Position numbers and translations under genes: made by a program. The notes below the pieces were generated by a model that ran no database searches, had not been told where the DNA came from, and saw only the letters and a list, made by a program, of their open reading frames with translations. Positions 14,848 to 22,896 of a stretch of 64,000 bases of DNA are shown here, piece by piece. The DNA lies in NCBI RefSeq assembly GCF_004354045.1, contig NZ_SMRT01000005.1:62001-126000 (forward strand). The letters are read 5' to 3'. The stretch's first letter is position 1, and every line of letters begins with the position of its first letter. Source of the stretch: Paenibacillus piri. Its GTDB lineage: Bacteria; Bacillota; Bacilli; Paenibacillales; NBRC-103111.

Positions 14848-15861
14848 ATGAACGCAATACGGGTCGAAGGGTTGAGCAAAACATTCGCAGTCAAGCAAAA
14901 GGCAAGCGGGCTGATGGGCAGCGTGCAGTCGCTGTTGAAGCCGCGCTTCAGCGAGAAAGCGGCGGTCCGCCGGATCGATCTGACGGTGGAACAGGGAGAG
15001 ACGCTGGCGTTCCTCGGACCGAACGGGGCGGGCAAATCGACGACGATCAAAATGCTCACCGGCATTTTGCATCCGTCCGGCGGCGCTGCGGAGGTGCTGG
15101 GTCTGTGTCCGTGGAAGGAGCGCCGCAGGCTGGCTTATCATATCGGCTCCGTATTCGGGCAAAAATCGCAGCTCTGGTATCATCTCCCGCCGCTCGACTC
15201 CTTCGAGCTGATGAGCCGGATTTACGAGCTGAAGCGCGCGGACTATTTCAGCCGCCGCGACGATCTGATCCGGCGCTTCGAGCTGGAGCCGTATTTGCAC
15301 ACCCCTGTGCGCAAACTGTCGCTCGGCGAGCGGATGCGCTGCGAGATTGCCGCGGCCATGCTGCACCGGCCGAAAATAGTATTTCTCGACGAACCGACCA
15401 TCGGGCTGGACGTCATCGTCAAGCAAAAGATCCGCGAGCTGATCCGCGAGATGAACAGCGAGGAAGGAACGACGGTGTTCCTGACCTCGCATGATGCCGG
15501 CGATATCGAGCAGCTGTGCAAGCGGGCCGTCGTCATCAATCACGGCCAGGTTATTTTGGACGAAGGCGTGGAACGGATGAAGCGGGAGCTGCTCACCGAG
15601 AAGACGATCCGGCTGCAGCTGCAGGAGCCCGGTCCGCCCTTTCGTTTTCCCGGCGTCGAAGTGCTGCGGCAGGAGGGAGGCGCGATGGAGCTGTCTGTCG
15701 AAACGGTGACGGCCGGCATCGAACAGGTGCTGGCTCACATCGTAAGCCACTACCGTGTCGTCGACGTGACGATTGAGGACCCGCCGATGGAGCAGATCAT
15801 CACTCACATTTATGCCAAAGATTCCGCCGTACGGCGGGAGGAAGCGAGGCAGCGGCCATGA
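14848..15861 (+). CDS. ABC-2 type transporter ATP-binding protein
   Basis: ATPase subunit of 337 residues. Walker A is LGPNGAGKSTTIKML near residue 65, the Q-loop is in SVFGQKSQLWY, the signature is LSLGERMR, Walker B is VFLDEPTIGLD and the switch His is in TSHDAGD. A C-terminal regulatory extension follows after about residue 240. The pattern matches the uncharacterised ABC system with DUF990-type permeases (COG4586). The next two genes encode both membrane subunits. It is the first gene behind the ykkC-like riboswitch, so its expression should depend on that ligand. Direction is probably export, as in most ABC-2 systems, but the substrate is unknown. Confidence 0.88.
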   Translation: MNAIRVEGLSKTFAVKQKASGLMGSVQSLLKPRFSEKAAVRRIDLTVEQGETLAFLGPNGAGKSTTIKMLTGILHPSGGAAEVLGLCPWKERRRLAYHIGSVFGQKSQLWYHLPPLDSFELMSRIYELKRADYFSRRDDLIRRFELEPYLHTPVRKLSLGERMRCEIAAAMLHRPKIVFLDEPTIGLDVIVKQKIRELIREMNSEEGTTVFLTSHDAGDIEQLCKRAVVINHGQVILDEGVERMKRELLTEKTIRLQLQEPGPPFRFPGVEVLRQEGGAMELSVETVTAGIEQVLAHIVSHYRVVDVTIEDPPMEQIITHIYAKDSAVRREEARQRP

Positions 15862-16751
15862 GCGTACTCCCGGAAAGAGAGAGCCGGATGGCAGACCGGC
15901 ATGCTGTCGAAGCCGAGGGGCGTTTCGCCAAGCCGCATAGGCTTGCAGCCTCGGTGTTGGGAAAAGCGGTGAAATATAGCGCCATCGGCCGGGTGACGCT
16001 GCGCAACCATTTCGCCTATGTAATTGATTTTATCGTCCGCTCGATCTTTCTCATCATGATTATGTATGTGTTCATCCAATTGTGGCGCGTTACCTATCAA
16101 GGCGAAGGAACGGCGCTGATTGAAGGCTACAGCTACGAGCGGCTGATCTGGTATATTTTGTTCGCCGAAGCGCTCACGACCGCATTCCCCAGCTTATCCA
16201 CGCGCATCGAGGAGGAAGTGAAGAACGGCGATGTCGGCTACAAGCTGACCCGGCCTTTGAACTATATCGGCTACCACTATGTCGGGTATGCAAGCGAGGT
16301 CGGCATCCGGCTGCTGGTCAACGTCGGCATCGGCGGCTTGCTCGGAGTGGCCGTGTTCGGATGGCCGTCATTCGGGTGGGGCTGGGCCGGTTTTTTGCTC
16401 ATATCGTTCGGCGCCGTTACGATCAACTTTTTACTGAATATGGGGCTGGCGCTGTGCGCTTTTTGGGTGGAGGAGACGCGCGGCCTGGAGTTCGTTTATC
16501 ATAAAATGCTGTTCACGATCGGAGGCATGCTCATGCCGCTCGAGCTGTTTCCGCAGCAATTGCAGGATGTATGCCGGTGGCTGCCGTTTCAAACGGTGCT
16601 TTATTTTCCGGCGAAAACGGCGGTCAGATGGGACGATGTTCACCTGCTGCCGATGCTGTTGACGCAGGCGCTGTGGGTTGTACTGTTGGCAGCGGTCGTC
16701 GGACTGATGTATTGGAGAGGCGTAAGGAAGCTGAACGTAAACGGCGGGTAG
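15858..16751 (+). CDS. ABC-2 type transporter permease (DUF990-like), subunit 1
   Basis: Membrane subunit of 297 residues with about six hydrophobic helices (first near residues 55-75, last near 268-285) and a short charged N-terminus. It resembles the COG4587 half of the DUF990 pair. The ATG overlaps the TGA of the ATPase gene as ATGA, so translation is coupled. No catalytic motif is expected. Together with the next gene it should form the heterodimeric channel. Confidence 0.85.
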   Translation: MSVLPERESRMADRHAVEAEGRFAKPHRLAASVLGKAVKYSAIGRVTLRNHFAYVIDFIVRSIFLIMIMYVFIQLWRVTYQGEGTALIEGYSYERLIWYILFAEALTTAFPSLSTRIEEEVKNGDVGYKLTRPLNYIGYHYVGYASEVGIRLLVNVGIGGLLGVAVFGWPSFGWGWAGFLLISFGAVTINFLLNMGLALCAFWVEETRGLEFVYHKMLFTIGGMLMPLELFPQQLQDVCRWLPFQTVLYFPAKTAVRWDDVHLLPMLLTQALWVVLLAAVVGLMYWRGVRKLNVNGG

Positions 16752-16900
16752 CTGCGCTTGTCTCGTCCCCGACGGGCGGCAAAGTCAATGATCCCGAATG
16801 CCGCAGCGCTTGCATCTGCAGGGGGGAGCTATCGAATGCCAGCGATATCAGGAAAACTGCGCCATGATTCAGGAGTCATGCGATCGGAGGAATACAGCCA

Positions 16901-17698
16901 ATGTGGGGAAAAATAGCAGGATTATCCGCTTTTGTCTGGGGCTGCTGGAAGCTGAATTTGGCGGGCTCGATGGAGTTCCGCATGAGCTTTCTGCTGACTG
17001 CAGGAATGATGGTCATCAACAACATGGTATGGATTTTGTTCTGGGGCCTTTACTTCAACCGGTTCCAGGTGGTGAACGGCTGGTCGTTCCAGGACGTCGT
17101 GATGATGTGGTCGGTCAGCGCGGGCGGCTTCGGCTTATCGGCCGTTTTATTCGGCAACGCATACCGGCTGGGCTCGCTGATTGCGGCCGGACAGCTGGAC
17201 ATTTATTTGTCCCAGCCGAAGCCGGTGCTGCTGCATATTTTGATCAGCCGCATGTCGGTATCGGCGATCGGCGATGTTATATTTTCGCTGCTCTTGTATG
17301 CCCTGTTCGGCAACCATACCATTGCAGGCTTGCTGAAATATGCGCTTGCGCTGCTGATCGCCATGCTGATTCTGATGTTTTTCGTCGTCATCGTGCAGTC
17401 GCTCGCGTTTTTTATCGGCAATGCCGAAGGCTTGGGCCAGCAAATATTTAACGGACTGCTCGCCTTTTCAACGTATCCGACGGGAATTTTTACCGGCTGG
17501 GGCAAGCTGATTTTGTTCACGGTGCTGCCGGCGGGCTTTATCAGCTATTTGCCGATCGGATTGCTGCGCGCGGCGGAGCCGGTATTTTTGACGCAGGCCA
17601 TAAGTGTAGCGGCAGCGCTGGCCGTGGGCGGGACGTGGTTTTTTTATTACGGGCTGAAAAAGTACAGCTCCGGTAATATGATGGGCATGCGGAACTAG
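16901..17698 (+). CDS. ABC-2 type transporter permease (DUF990-like), subunit 2
   Basis: Second membrane subunit, 265 residues, with six hydrophobic helices, fitting COG3694 (DUF990). The ATG at 16901 follows GGAGGAA. A 150-base gap without a recognisable terminator separates it from subunit 1, longer than the coupled junction upstream, but the pairing of the two permeases with one ATPase is the family rule. Confidence 0.85.
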   Translation: MWGKIAGLSAFVWGCWKLNLAGSMEFRMSFLLTAGMMVINNMVWILFWGLYFNRFQVVNGWSFQDVVMMWSVSAGGFGLSAVLFGNAYRLGSLIAAGQLDIYLSQPKPVLLHILISRMSVSAIGDVIFSLLLYALFGNHTIAGLLKYALALLIAMLILMFFVVIVQSLAFFIGNAEGLGQQIFNGLLAFSTYPTGIFTGWGKLILFTVLPAGFISYLPIGLLRAAEPVFLTQAISVAAALAVGGTWFFYYGLKKYSSGNMMGMRN

Positions 17699-17858
17699 CG
17701 GATGACGTACCTCCCGGCATTTGCGGAGCTGCTGCAAGATGTCGATTCGTTGCGGAATACTGCGAAAGTAGTATACTTATTTGGTATATTTAGGTATAAT
17801 GTAGGGAGCGTTTGTGCCTAATCCGTGTGATTTTGTCGAAGAGAGGACCGATTCGTTT

Positions 17859-18317
17859 ATGAAGGCTGAATATATTAATCCGTTTTTGGAGTCTGCAAGA
17901 ATAGTCATTGAGCAAGTGGCTAACATTAGACCTTCGACCGGGCAGCTTGGAATCAAGGACGTGAAATTCGCAGAAAAATATATTTGGATCCAGATCGGGA
18001 TGACCGGACAAATGCAGGGCGACATCGTATTTGGCCTGCATGAGGAAGTTGCGTTGAAGATGGTGTCCGCGATGATGGGCGGATTCGTCATTACCGAAAT
18101 GGACGAGATGAGCAGAAGCGCCATTTCCGAGCTCGGCAATATGATCAGCGGCAATGCGAGCACGATGCTGTATAACCAAGGCGTTAGGGTCGATATTACG
18201 CCTCCCAAATTGCTGCATTCCGCAACTTCGGCAGGATTTTTGCCCAAGAAAGCATTGACCATTCCGCTTATCATGGAAGGAATCGGCGAGCTGGATATTC
18301 AGGTTTTGATCGTATAA
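17859..18317 (+). CDS. CheX-like CheY-P phosphatase domain protein
   Basis: 152-residue protein of the CheC/CheX/FliY phosphatase family, which removes phosphate from CheY and so tunes chemotaxis. The family motif is in the middle: AISELGNMISGNAS (the Glu and Asn are the catalytic pair). The sequence beginning MKAEYINPF is the usual CheX start, so I chose the ATG at 17859 rather than the frame opening at 17814; GAGAGGA lies about 12 bases upstream, slightly far. No other chemotaxis gene is nearby. A strong terminator follows. Confidence 0.85.
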   Translation: MKAEYINPFLESARIVIEQVANIRPSTGQLGIKDVKFAEKYIWIQIGMTGQMQGDIVFGLHEEVALKMVSAMMGGFVITEMDEMSRSAISELGNMISGNASTMLYNQGVRVDITPPKLLHSATSAGFLPKKALTIPLIMEGIGELDIQVLIV

Positions 18318-18336
18318 GACAAATCGGCTACAATAC

Positions 18337-18384
18337 AAAGTGGAGGTCTTCTGGCAAAACTGCAGAGGACGGTCCGCTTTTTTT
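18337..18384 (+). terminator. Terminator of cheX
   Basis: AAAGTGGA and TCCGCTTT form the base of the stem, GTCTTCTG/CAGAGGAC the upper part (wobbles included), and a run of T follows. Confidence 0.75.
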
Positions 18385-18441
18385 AGTTGTTGTGGAGTTT
18401 AGGAAATTATGCGCAGCAAATTTCTGTGGATAACCGGGGGC

Positions 18442-18494
18442 TCCCCCAAAAGTAATAGGAATTGGCTTCGGAGCTTCACGTCACTTTTGGGGGA
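18442..18494 (+). promoter_or_regulatory. Leader hairpin upstream of the SDR gene
   Basis: A 12-base arm with CCCCCAAAAGT is perfectly matched by ACTTTTGGGGG. A 15-base sequence, TTAGTTGTTGTGGAG, follows this hairpin (18500-18514) and also follows the cheX terminator (18383-18397), suggesting a local duplication. The second copy supplies the SDR ribosome binding site. Confidence 0.5.
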
Positions 18495-18523
18495 CTTTGT
18501 TAGTTGTTGTGGAGGAGTAGCGA

Positions 18524-19300
18524 ATGTTGAACGGAAAAATTGCGGTTATTACCGGGGCTTCGAGCGGGCTCGGCGCGATACTGGCGCGGCAGCTCTCCGA
18601 ACGCGGGGCTGTTCCAGTATTGATGGCCCGCTCGGAGGATAAGCTGTCTCTGGCGGCGGCGGCTCTGGCAGGGCGTCCGCACGGCATGTACAAGCTGGAC
18701 GTAACTTCAACCGAACAGGTCATGCGGACGATGCAGCAGGTGATGGACCGCTATGGCCGTATCGATATTTTGATTAATAACGCCGGCTACGGCGTATTCG
18801 AATCATTCGTCGAAGCGTCGCTGGAAGAAATCGAAAGCATGATGGACGTCAATTACTTGGGTACGGTGCGGTGCACCAAAGCGGTGCTTCCTTATATGCT
18901 GAAGGCGGGAAGCGGACATATTGTCAATATTGCGTCTATGGCCGGAAAAATCGGTTCCGCCAAGTCGAGCGGCTATGCGGCGACCAAGCATGCGGTGCTC
19001 GGCTTTACGAACAGCCTGCGCCAAGAGCTGGCAGGCTCGGGCGTTTCGCTCACGGCGGTTAATCCGGGTCCGATCGACACGCCCTTCTTCGAACGGGCGG
19101 ATCCTTCCGGCAATTATGTGAAAAACATTCAATGGTTTATGCTGAAGCCGGAGAAGGTGGCGACAGTCGTATTAAAAGCGATCGGGAAACGGATTCCGGA
19201 GATCGATCTTCCGTTCGTCGCCGGTGTGGGGATCAAGTTGTTTCAGCTATTTCCGCGGACATTCGATAAATTGGCGGGCAAACTAATAAATAAAAAGTAA
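18524..19300 (+). CDS. Short-chain dehydrogenase/reductase
   Basis: Classical SDR of 258 residues with a Rossmann NAD(P) motif (TGASSGLG near residue 10), the NNAGYG block near 88, catalytic Ser in NIASMAG, the YxxxK pair in SGYAATKHA and a PGPID block. The C-terminal helix region and basic tail resemble the YqjQ/DltE-type SDRs of Bacillales. An Arg (MARSEDK) after beta-2 favours NADPH. Ribosome site GGAGGAG precedes the ATG. Substrate unknown. The leader carries an unusual hairpin and repeat. Confidence 0.88.
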   Translation: MLNGKIAVITGASSGLGAILARQLSERGAVPVLMARSEDKLSLAAAALAGRPHGMYKLDVTSTEQVMRTMQQVMDRYGRIDILINNAGYGVFESFVEASLEEIESMMDVNYLGTVRCTKAVLPYMLKAGSGHIVNIASMAGKIGSAKSSGYAATKHAVLGFTNSLRQELAGSGVSLTAVNPGPIDTPFFERADPSGNYVKNIQWFMLKPEKVATVVLKAIGKRIPEIDLPFVAGVGIKLFQLFPRTFDKLAGKLINKK

Positions 19301-19329
19301 GACGTTGACGGACGATCCGGGGTTAAACG

Positions 19330-19366
19330 GGAGGAGCGGGGAACGCGAAGTTCCGCCGGCTCCTCC
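19330..19366. terminator. Hairpin between the SDR and the small minus-strand gene
   Basis: GGAGGAGC pairs with GCTCCTCC around an inner GGAAC/GTTCC stem. Only a short T-rich stretch follows, so termination strength is uncertain. Confidence 0.5.
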
Positions 19367-19436
19367 TTCGAGTTTTCGTCGTATCCCCGATGCGGCAAAT
19401 CGCCGCAATCCCGACGGACGGACGGGTGGGCGGCGG

Positions 19437-19712
19437 CTATTGTTGCTCCGGCGGCTGTTCGGTCTCACTGTGCTTGGCTTTCAGCGCTAAATTCAAATCG
19501 CGTACCTCTTCGTACAAGCCGCGGATAACGGCCCGGCTTTCCGGATGAGACTGGTTCCAATGACTCGCCAATGCCGGCATCGTTCTGTGAATATGGTTAT
19601 AGATCGACCATACTTTAATTTTCTCTACCGTTTCAGGGCTGCTGTCGCCGGTCAGAAGCTCGGCGAATTTTTCGACCAGGGCGTCGAATTCCTTCGCGAA
19701 TTCGGGATTCAT
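19437..19712 (-). CDS. DUF2573/YusU-like small protein
   Basis: 91-residue soluble helical protein with the pattern EFAKEFDALVEKFAELL then VWSIYNHIHRTMPALASHW, which I recall as resembling the YusU/DUF2573 family of Bacillales. Function unknown. GGTGGAG lies ahead of the ATG. It stands alone between two plus-strand genes. The C-terminus is Glu/Gln/Pro-rich and probably disordered. Confidence 0.65.
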   Translation of the reverse strand: MNPEFAKEFDALVEKFAELLTGDSSPETVEKIKVWSIYNHIHRTMPALASHWNQSHPESRAVIRGLYEEVRDLNLALKAKHSETEQPPEQQ

Positions 19713-19849
19713 AGAAGCTCCACCTTTCAGAACATAATAGGATGAGATGAGTGTAAGTCTAGCGCACGTATGCTGTTATGTCAAAATATGCCTTCAGAAG
19801 CTGCGGCTTATGCGCCGGTACGGATTAGCGAAAGGAGCGGACATAAGCA

Positions 19850-20659
19850 ATGGAAACCGCGAACGGGACATTGATCGAACGGCTGGCGATGCGCAGCCCG
19901 AATAAAGGCATTTTGCTGTATACGATCACCTATATGAGCGAAGGGTTGAAGGTGAAAGGGTATTTGGCGGTGCCGGATAGGCGGAAGCCCTGTCCCGGGG
20001 TGATCTATTGCCGCGGCGGGATACGCAAAGTGGGCATGGTCCGCAAACGCCGCATCTTGTCGATGGCGAAGCGCGGATACGCGGTGTTTGCGCCATTTTA
20101 CCGCGGCAACGAAGGCGGCGAAGGCAGGGAGGACTTCGGCGGCGAGGACCGGTTCGACGTATGCCATGCGATCACGCTTATGCGATCGCTGCCGGAGGTG
20201 GAGCCGGGACCCGTGCCGCTGATCGGCTTTTCCCGCGGAGCGATCATGGCGCTGCTGGCGGCCAGGCAGTGCGAGCAGGCCGGTCCGGTTGTCGTCTGGG
20301 GCGGCGTCAGCGACCTGTTCGACACCTATGAGCAGCGGGTGGACCTGCGCCGCATGCTGAAGCGGGTCGTCGGCCACCCGCGCAAGGAGGCGGCGGCCTA
20401 CGTGAGCCGCTCGCCCGTTTATTGGCTGGATGAGCTCCGGGTTCCGGTCATGATTGTGCACGGAACAGCCGACAGCCAGGTCGATGTCTCCCATGCCCGC
20501 AAGCTGGCGTTGGGCTTGGAGCAGGCCGGCAAAGATTATACAATGGAGCTTTACGAGGGAATGAACCACCGGTTTCCGAGGGAGGCCGACGAACGGGCGC
20601 TGGATGCGGTGTTCGCCTGGATTTCCAGAAAACGGATGGATTCGGGGGCAAGGGGATAA
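19850..20659 (+). CDS. Alpha/beta hydrolase, prolyl-oligopeptidase-like
   Basis: Serine hydrolase of 269 residues. The nucleophile elbow is GFSRGA near residue 125, the acid is in VHGTADSQV near 205 and the catalytic His in GMNHRFP near 243. An early YCRGGIRK supplies the oxyanion-hole region. The fold order fits dipeptidyl-aminopeptidase/acylaminoacyl-peptidase type hydrolases acting on small esters or peptides in the cytoplasm. AAAGGAG lies about 12 bases before the ATG. Substrate unknown. Confidence 0.82.
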   Translation: METANGTLIERLAMRSPNKGILLYTITYMSEGLKVKGYLAVPDRRKPCPGVIYCRGGIRKVGMVRKRRILSMAKRGYAVFAPFYRGNEGGEGREDFGGEDRFDVCHAITLMRSLPEVEPGPVPLIGFSRGAIMALLAARQCEQAGPVVVWGGVSDLFDTYEQRVDLRRMLKRVVGHPRKEAAAYVSRSPVYWLDELRVPVMIVHGTADSQVDVSHARKLALGLEQAGKDYTMELYEGMNHRFPREADERALDAVFAWISRKRMDSGARG

Positions 20660-20713
20660 GCCTTGATGTTGGGAACAGCCATTGGTATGATGCTTTTATG
20701 AAGGGGGAGTTTG

Positions 20714-22153
20714 ATGAACAGCGGTTTTTCGGCTTTACAGGTGGATGAGTTTTACGTCCGAAAGCTTCAGGAGATGAACATCGTATCGCCTTCGCCGATT
20801 CAGGCGGAAGCGATACCGATCATTTTACAAGGCAAAGATGTGGTGGCGCAGTCGCAGACCGGCTCGGGCAAAACGTTGGCTTACGCGCTGCCTTTACTGC
20901 ATAAAATAGACAAGGATTCCAAGGACGTACAAGCTGTCGTGCTCGTACCTACCCGTGAGCTGGGGGTACAGATCTTTCAGACGCTGGAGCTTCTCACGGC
21001 GGAGAGCGGCATTCGTGTGCAGGCTTTAATCGGCGGGGCTGCGATCAGCAGGCAGATTGACCGCTTGAAGCTGCGTCCGCAGCTGATCGTCGGCACGCCG
21101 GGACGCGTGCTTGAGCTGTTGAAGCTTCGCAAGCTCAGCATGCATTATGTGCAAACCATCATCGTGGACGAGGTCGACCAGGTGTTCGAGCTCGGTTCGA
21201 TGAACGAGGTCGAGGCGATTTTCAAAGGGATGCAGCGCGAGCGTCAAATGCTGTTTTTCTCGGCTACGATGCCCGAACCGATCGAAGCGGTCATTGGCCG
21301 CTGGATGCAAGCTCCGGTATATGTACAAGTGAATCCGCAGCAGCGAACGTCGGAAACGCTGGACCATTTGTATTTCGTTTGCGAGGAGCGGGACAAGATC
21401 GACATGCTGCGCAGAATCGTCCGGTTGTACAACCCGCCTGCCGCCATCGTCTTCATTAATGAGATCGAAGATGTAGCGGAAGTGATCGGCAAGCTGCAGT
21501 TTGCCAATTTGTCGATTGAAGCCTTATACGGAGATGCCGGCAAGCAGGACAGGGCCGCAGTGATGCAGGCGTTCCGCGCCGGAAAGTTCCAGCTGCTGCT
21601 GGCGACGGATATCGCTGCGCGGGGATTGGACATTCCCCATGTGACGCATGTCATTAACCTGGACCCTCCGATCGATGCGGATCATTACGTGCATCGGGTC
21701 GGGCGGACCGGGCGGATGGGGAAAAAGGGGACGGCAATCTCGATTATTACGCCTAAAGAACGATTTATTATGAACAAATTTTCGAGGACGCTAGGCGTAA
21801 CGATTCAGGAAAAAGAAATGGCTTACGGCAAAGTGTACGAGCCGGGCCAACGCAAAAACTACGCTGCGGAAGCGCGTCAAGCGAAGCCGGCGCTTTCCAG
21901 ACGCCCCAAGGGGAAAGCGGACGGGGACGCCGCCATGCGTCAGCCGGGAGAGCAGCCGCATGCGCCATCCAAGGCTCCCGCATCGCAAGCGCGCGCAGGC
22001 ATGCCGGCCGAAACCGGCGGCAAGCCTGTCAGCAAAGCCGCCAACCCTCCCGCCCCGGCGGTTAAGAAGAAGTCGGAGCGCGAGCGGAAGCGCGATAGTA
22101 AAAATAAAGGAGCGCCGCGATGGCTCAAGGAGAAGCGGAATAAGCCGACCTAA
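20714..22153 (+). CDS. DEAD-box-type RNA helicase with DEVD motif II
   Basis: ATP-dependent RNA helicase of 479 residues. The Q motif is near 28, motif I AQSQTGSGKT (45-54), Ia PTREL, Ib GTPGR, motif II DEVD (152-155) in place of DEAD, motif III SAT (183-185), V ARGLD and VI HRVGRTGR. A Thr variant (DETD) occurs, as I recall, in the Bacillus YfmL group, which this may extend. The last 100 residues are a basic, Ala/Pro/Lys-rich tail, likely disordered and RNA-binding. The ATG at 20714 follows GGGGGAG; the preceding TTG is less likely. Such helicases act in ribosome assembly and cold adaptation. Confidence 0.9.
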   Translation: MNSGFSALQVDEFYVRKLQEMNIVSPSPIQAEAIPIILQGKDVVAQSQTGSGKTLAYALPLLHKIDKDSKDVQAVVLVPTRELGVQIFQTLELLTAESGIRVQALIGGAAISRQIDRLKLRPQLIVGTPGRVLELLKLRKLSMHYVQTIIVDEVDQVFELGSMNEVEAIFKGMQRERQMLFFSATMPEPIEAVIGRWMQAPVYVQVNPQQRTSETLDHLYFVCEERDKIDMLRRIVRLYNPPAAIVFINEIEDVAEVIGKLQFANLSIEALYGDAGKQDRAAVMQAFRAGKFQLLLATDIAARGLDIPHVTHVINLDPPIDADHYVHRVGRTGRMGKKGTAISIITPKERFIMNKFSRTLGVTIQEKEMAYGKVYEPGQRKNYAAEARQAKPALSRRPKGKADGDAAMRQPGEQPHAPSKAPASQARAGMPAETGGKPVSKAANPPAPAVKKKSERERKRDSKNKGAPRWLKEKRNKPT

Positions 22154-22248
22154 TCCGGAAGCGGCGTCCGGCTTGCAATGACTTGGCAGAGAAGAGTCAA
22201 AACGTAAAGAGCTTTATTGGGTTATCGGAAGGAGCCGTGCATGGGAGC

Positions 22249-22794
22249 ATGGGGAAGCTGATCAGATTTTTACTGATGCTTGCGCTGGCGGCAGCGCTGC
22301 TGGCCGGAGGTCTGTATTTATACGCCCAGCCGCAGCAGACTTTGGATCTGAATTACTCGGATCTGTCGATCAAAAACAAGCTGGCGGACATGATCGCCTC
22401 GCGGAAGCTGGAGGTTGAGCTGACGGAGCCCGAGGTGAACAATTTGCTCAAAAAGGCGCTGGCCAAGCAAAGCTCCGTCCGCGGCGAGGTTGAAGTGACC
22501 GGCGCCCGGTTTACGCTGAACGGCAGCGAGTGGATCGCCGATGTCAATCTGCTGTACCAAAAGCGCTGGCAAATCGGCGCTGAGCTGATGTTTGCCGTCA
22601 GCTGGCAGGAGCCGTACGTGACGGTAGTTCATACCGGTACGCGCATCAGACAGGCGGGCATTCCATCGGAATGGTTCCGGCTGAAGCCGCTTCAAGTGCC
22701 GCTCAACGATTATATGCCGAAGCTGGCCGGAGTTAAAAGCATTGACTTTCTGGAGCATGGCGTAAGGCTGAAACTGGGAATCATGCTTCATTAG
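22249..22794 (+). CDS. Membrane-anchored YpmS-like protein of unknown function
   Basis: 181-residue protein with one N-terminal membrane helix (FLLMLALAAALLAGGLYLY) and an extracytoplasmic domain that starts with a Gln-Pro-rich hinge and contains LTEPEVNNLLKKALAK. The layout resembles YpmS/DUF2140 proteins of Bacillales, thought to bind lipids or proteins at the outer face of the membrane, but I am not sure of the family. The start is uncertain. The ATG at 22249 lies 14 bases from GGAAGGAG, a GTG at 22237 is too close, and the frame extends to a TTG at 22183. It shares the direction of the helicase gene. Confidence 0.65.
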   Translation: MGKLIRFLLMLALAAALLAGGLYLYAQPQQTLDLNYSDLSIKNKLADMIASRKLEVELTEPEVNNLLKKALAKQSSVRGEVEVTGARFTLNGSEWIADVNLLYQKRWQIGAELMFAVSWQEPYVTVVHTGTRIRQAGIPSEWFRLKPLQVPLNDYMPKLAGVKSIDFLEHGVRLKLGIMLH

Positions 22795-22841
22795 CCGATA
22801 CTTCGTACCGATAGATCCGCCGAATTATTTTATCACGAAAG

Positions 22842-22887
22842 AGAGCACCCGTTCCAAGGCAATCAAACCTTGCAGCGGGTGCTCTTT
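22842..22887. terminator. Bidirectional terminator between convergent genes
   Basis: AGAGCACCCG pairs perfectly with CGGGTGCTCT, with an inner AAGG/CCTT. It has T-rich flank on the plus side and TTTCGTGATAA on the minus side. Confidence 0.7.
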
Positions 22888-22896
22888 ATTTAGCGG

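Noticed and set aside
18409-18642. Open frame overlapping the SDR start
   Set aside because: It lies in another frame over the SDR gene and runs through the leader hairpin; the coding signal belongs to the SDR frame.
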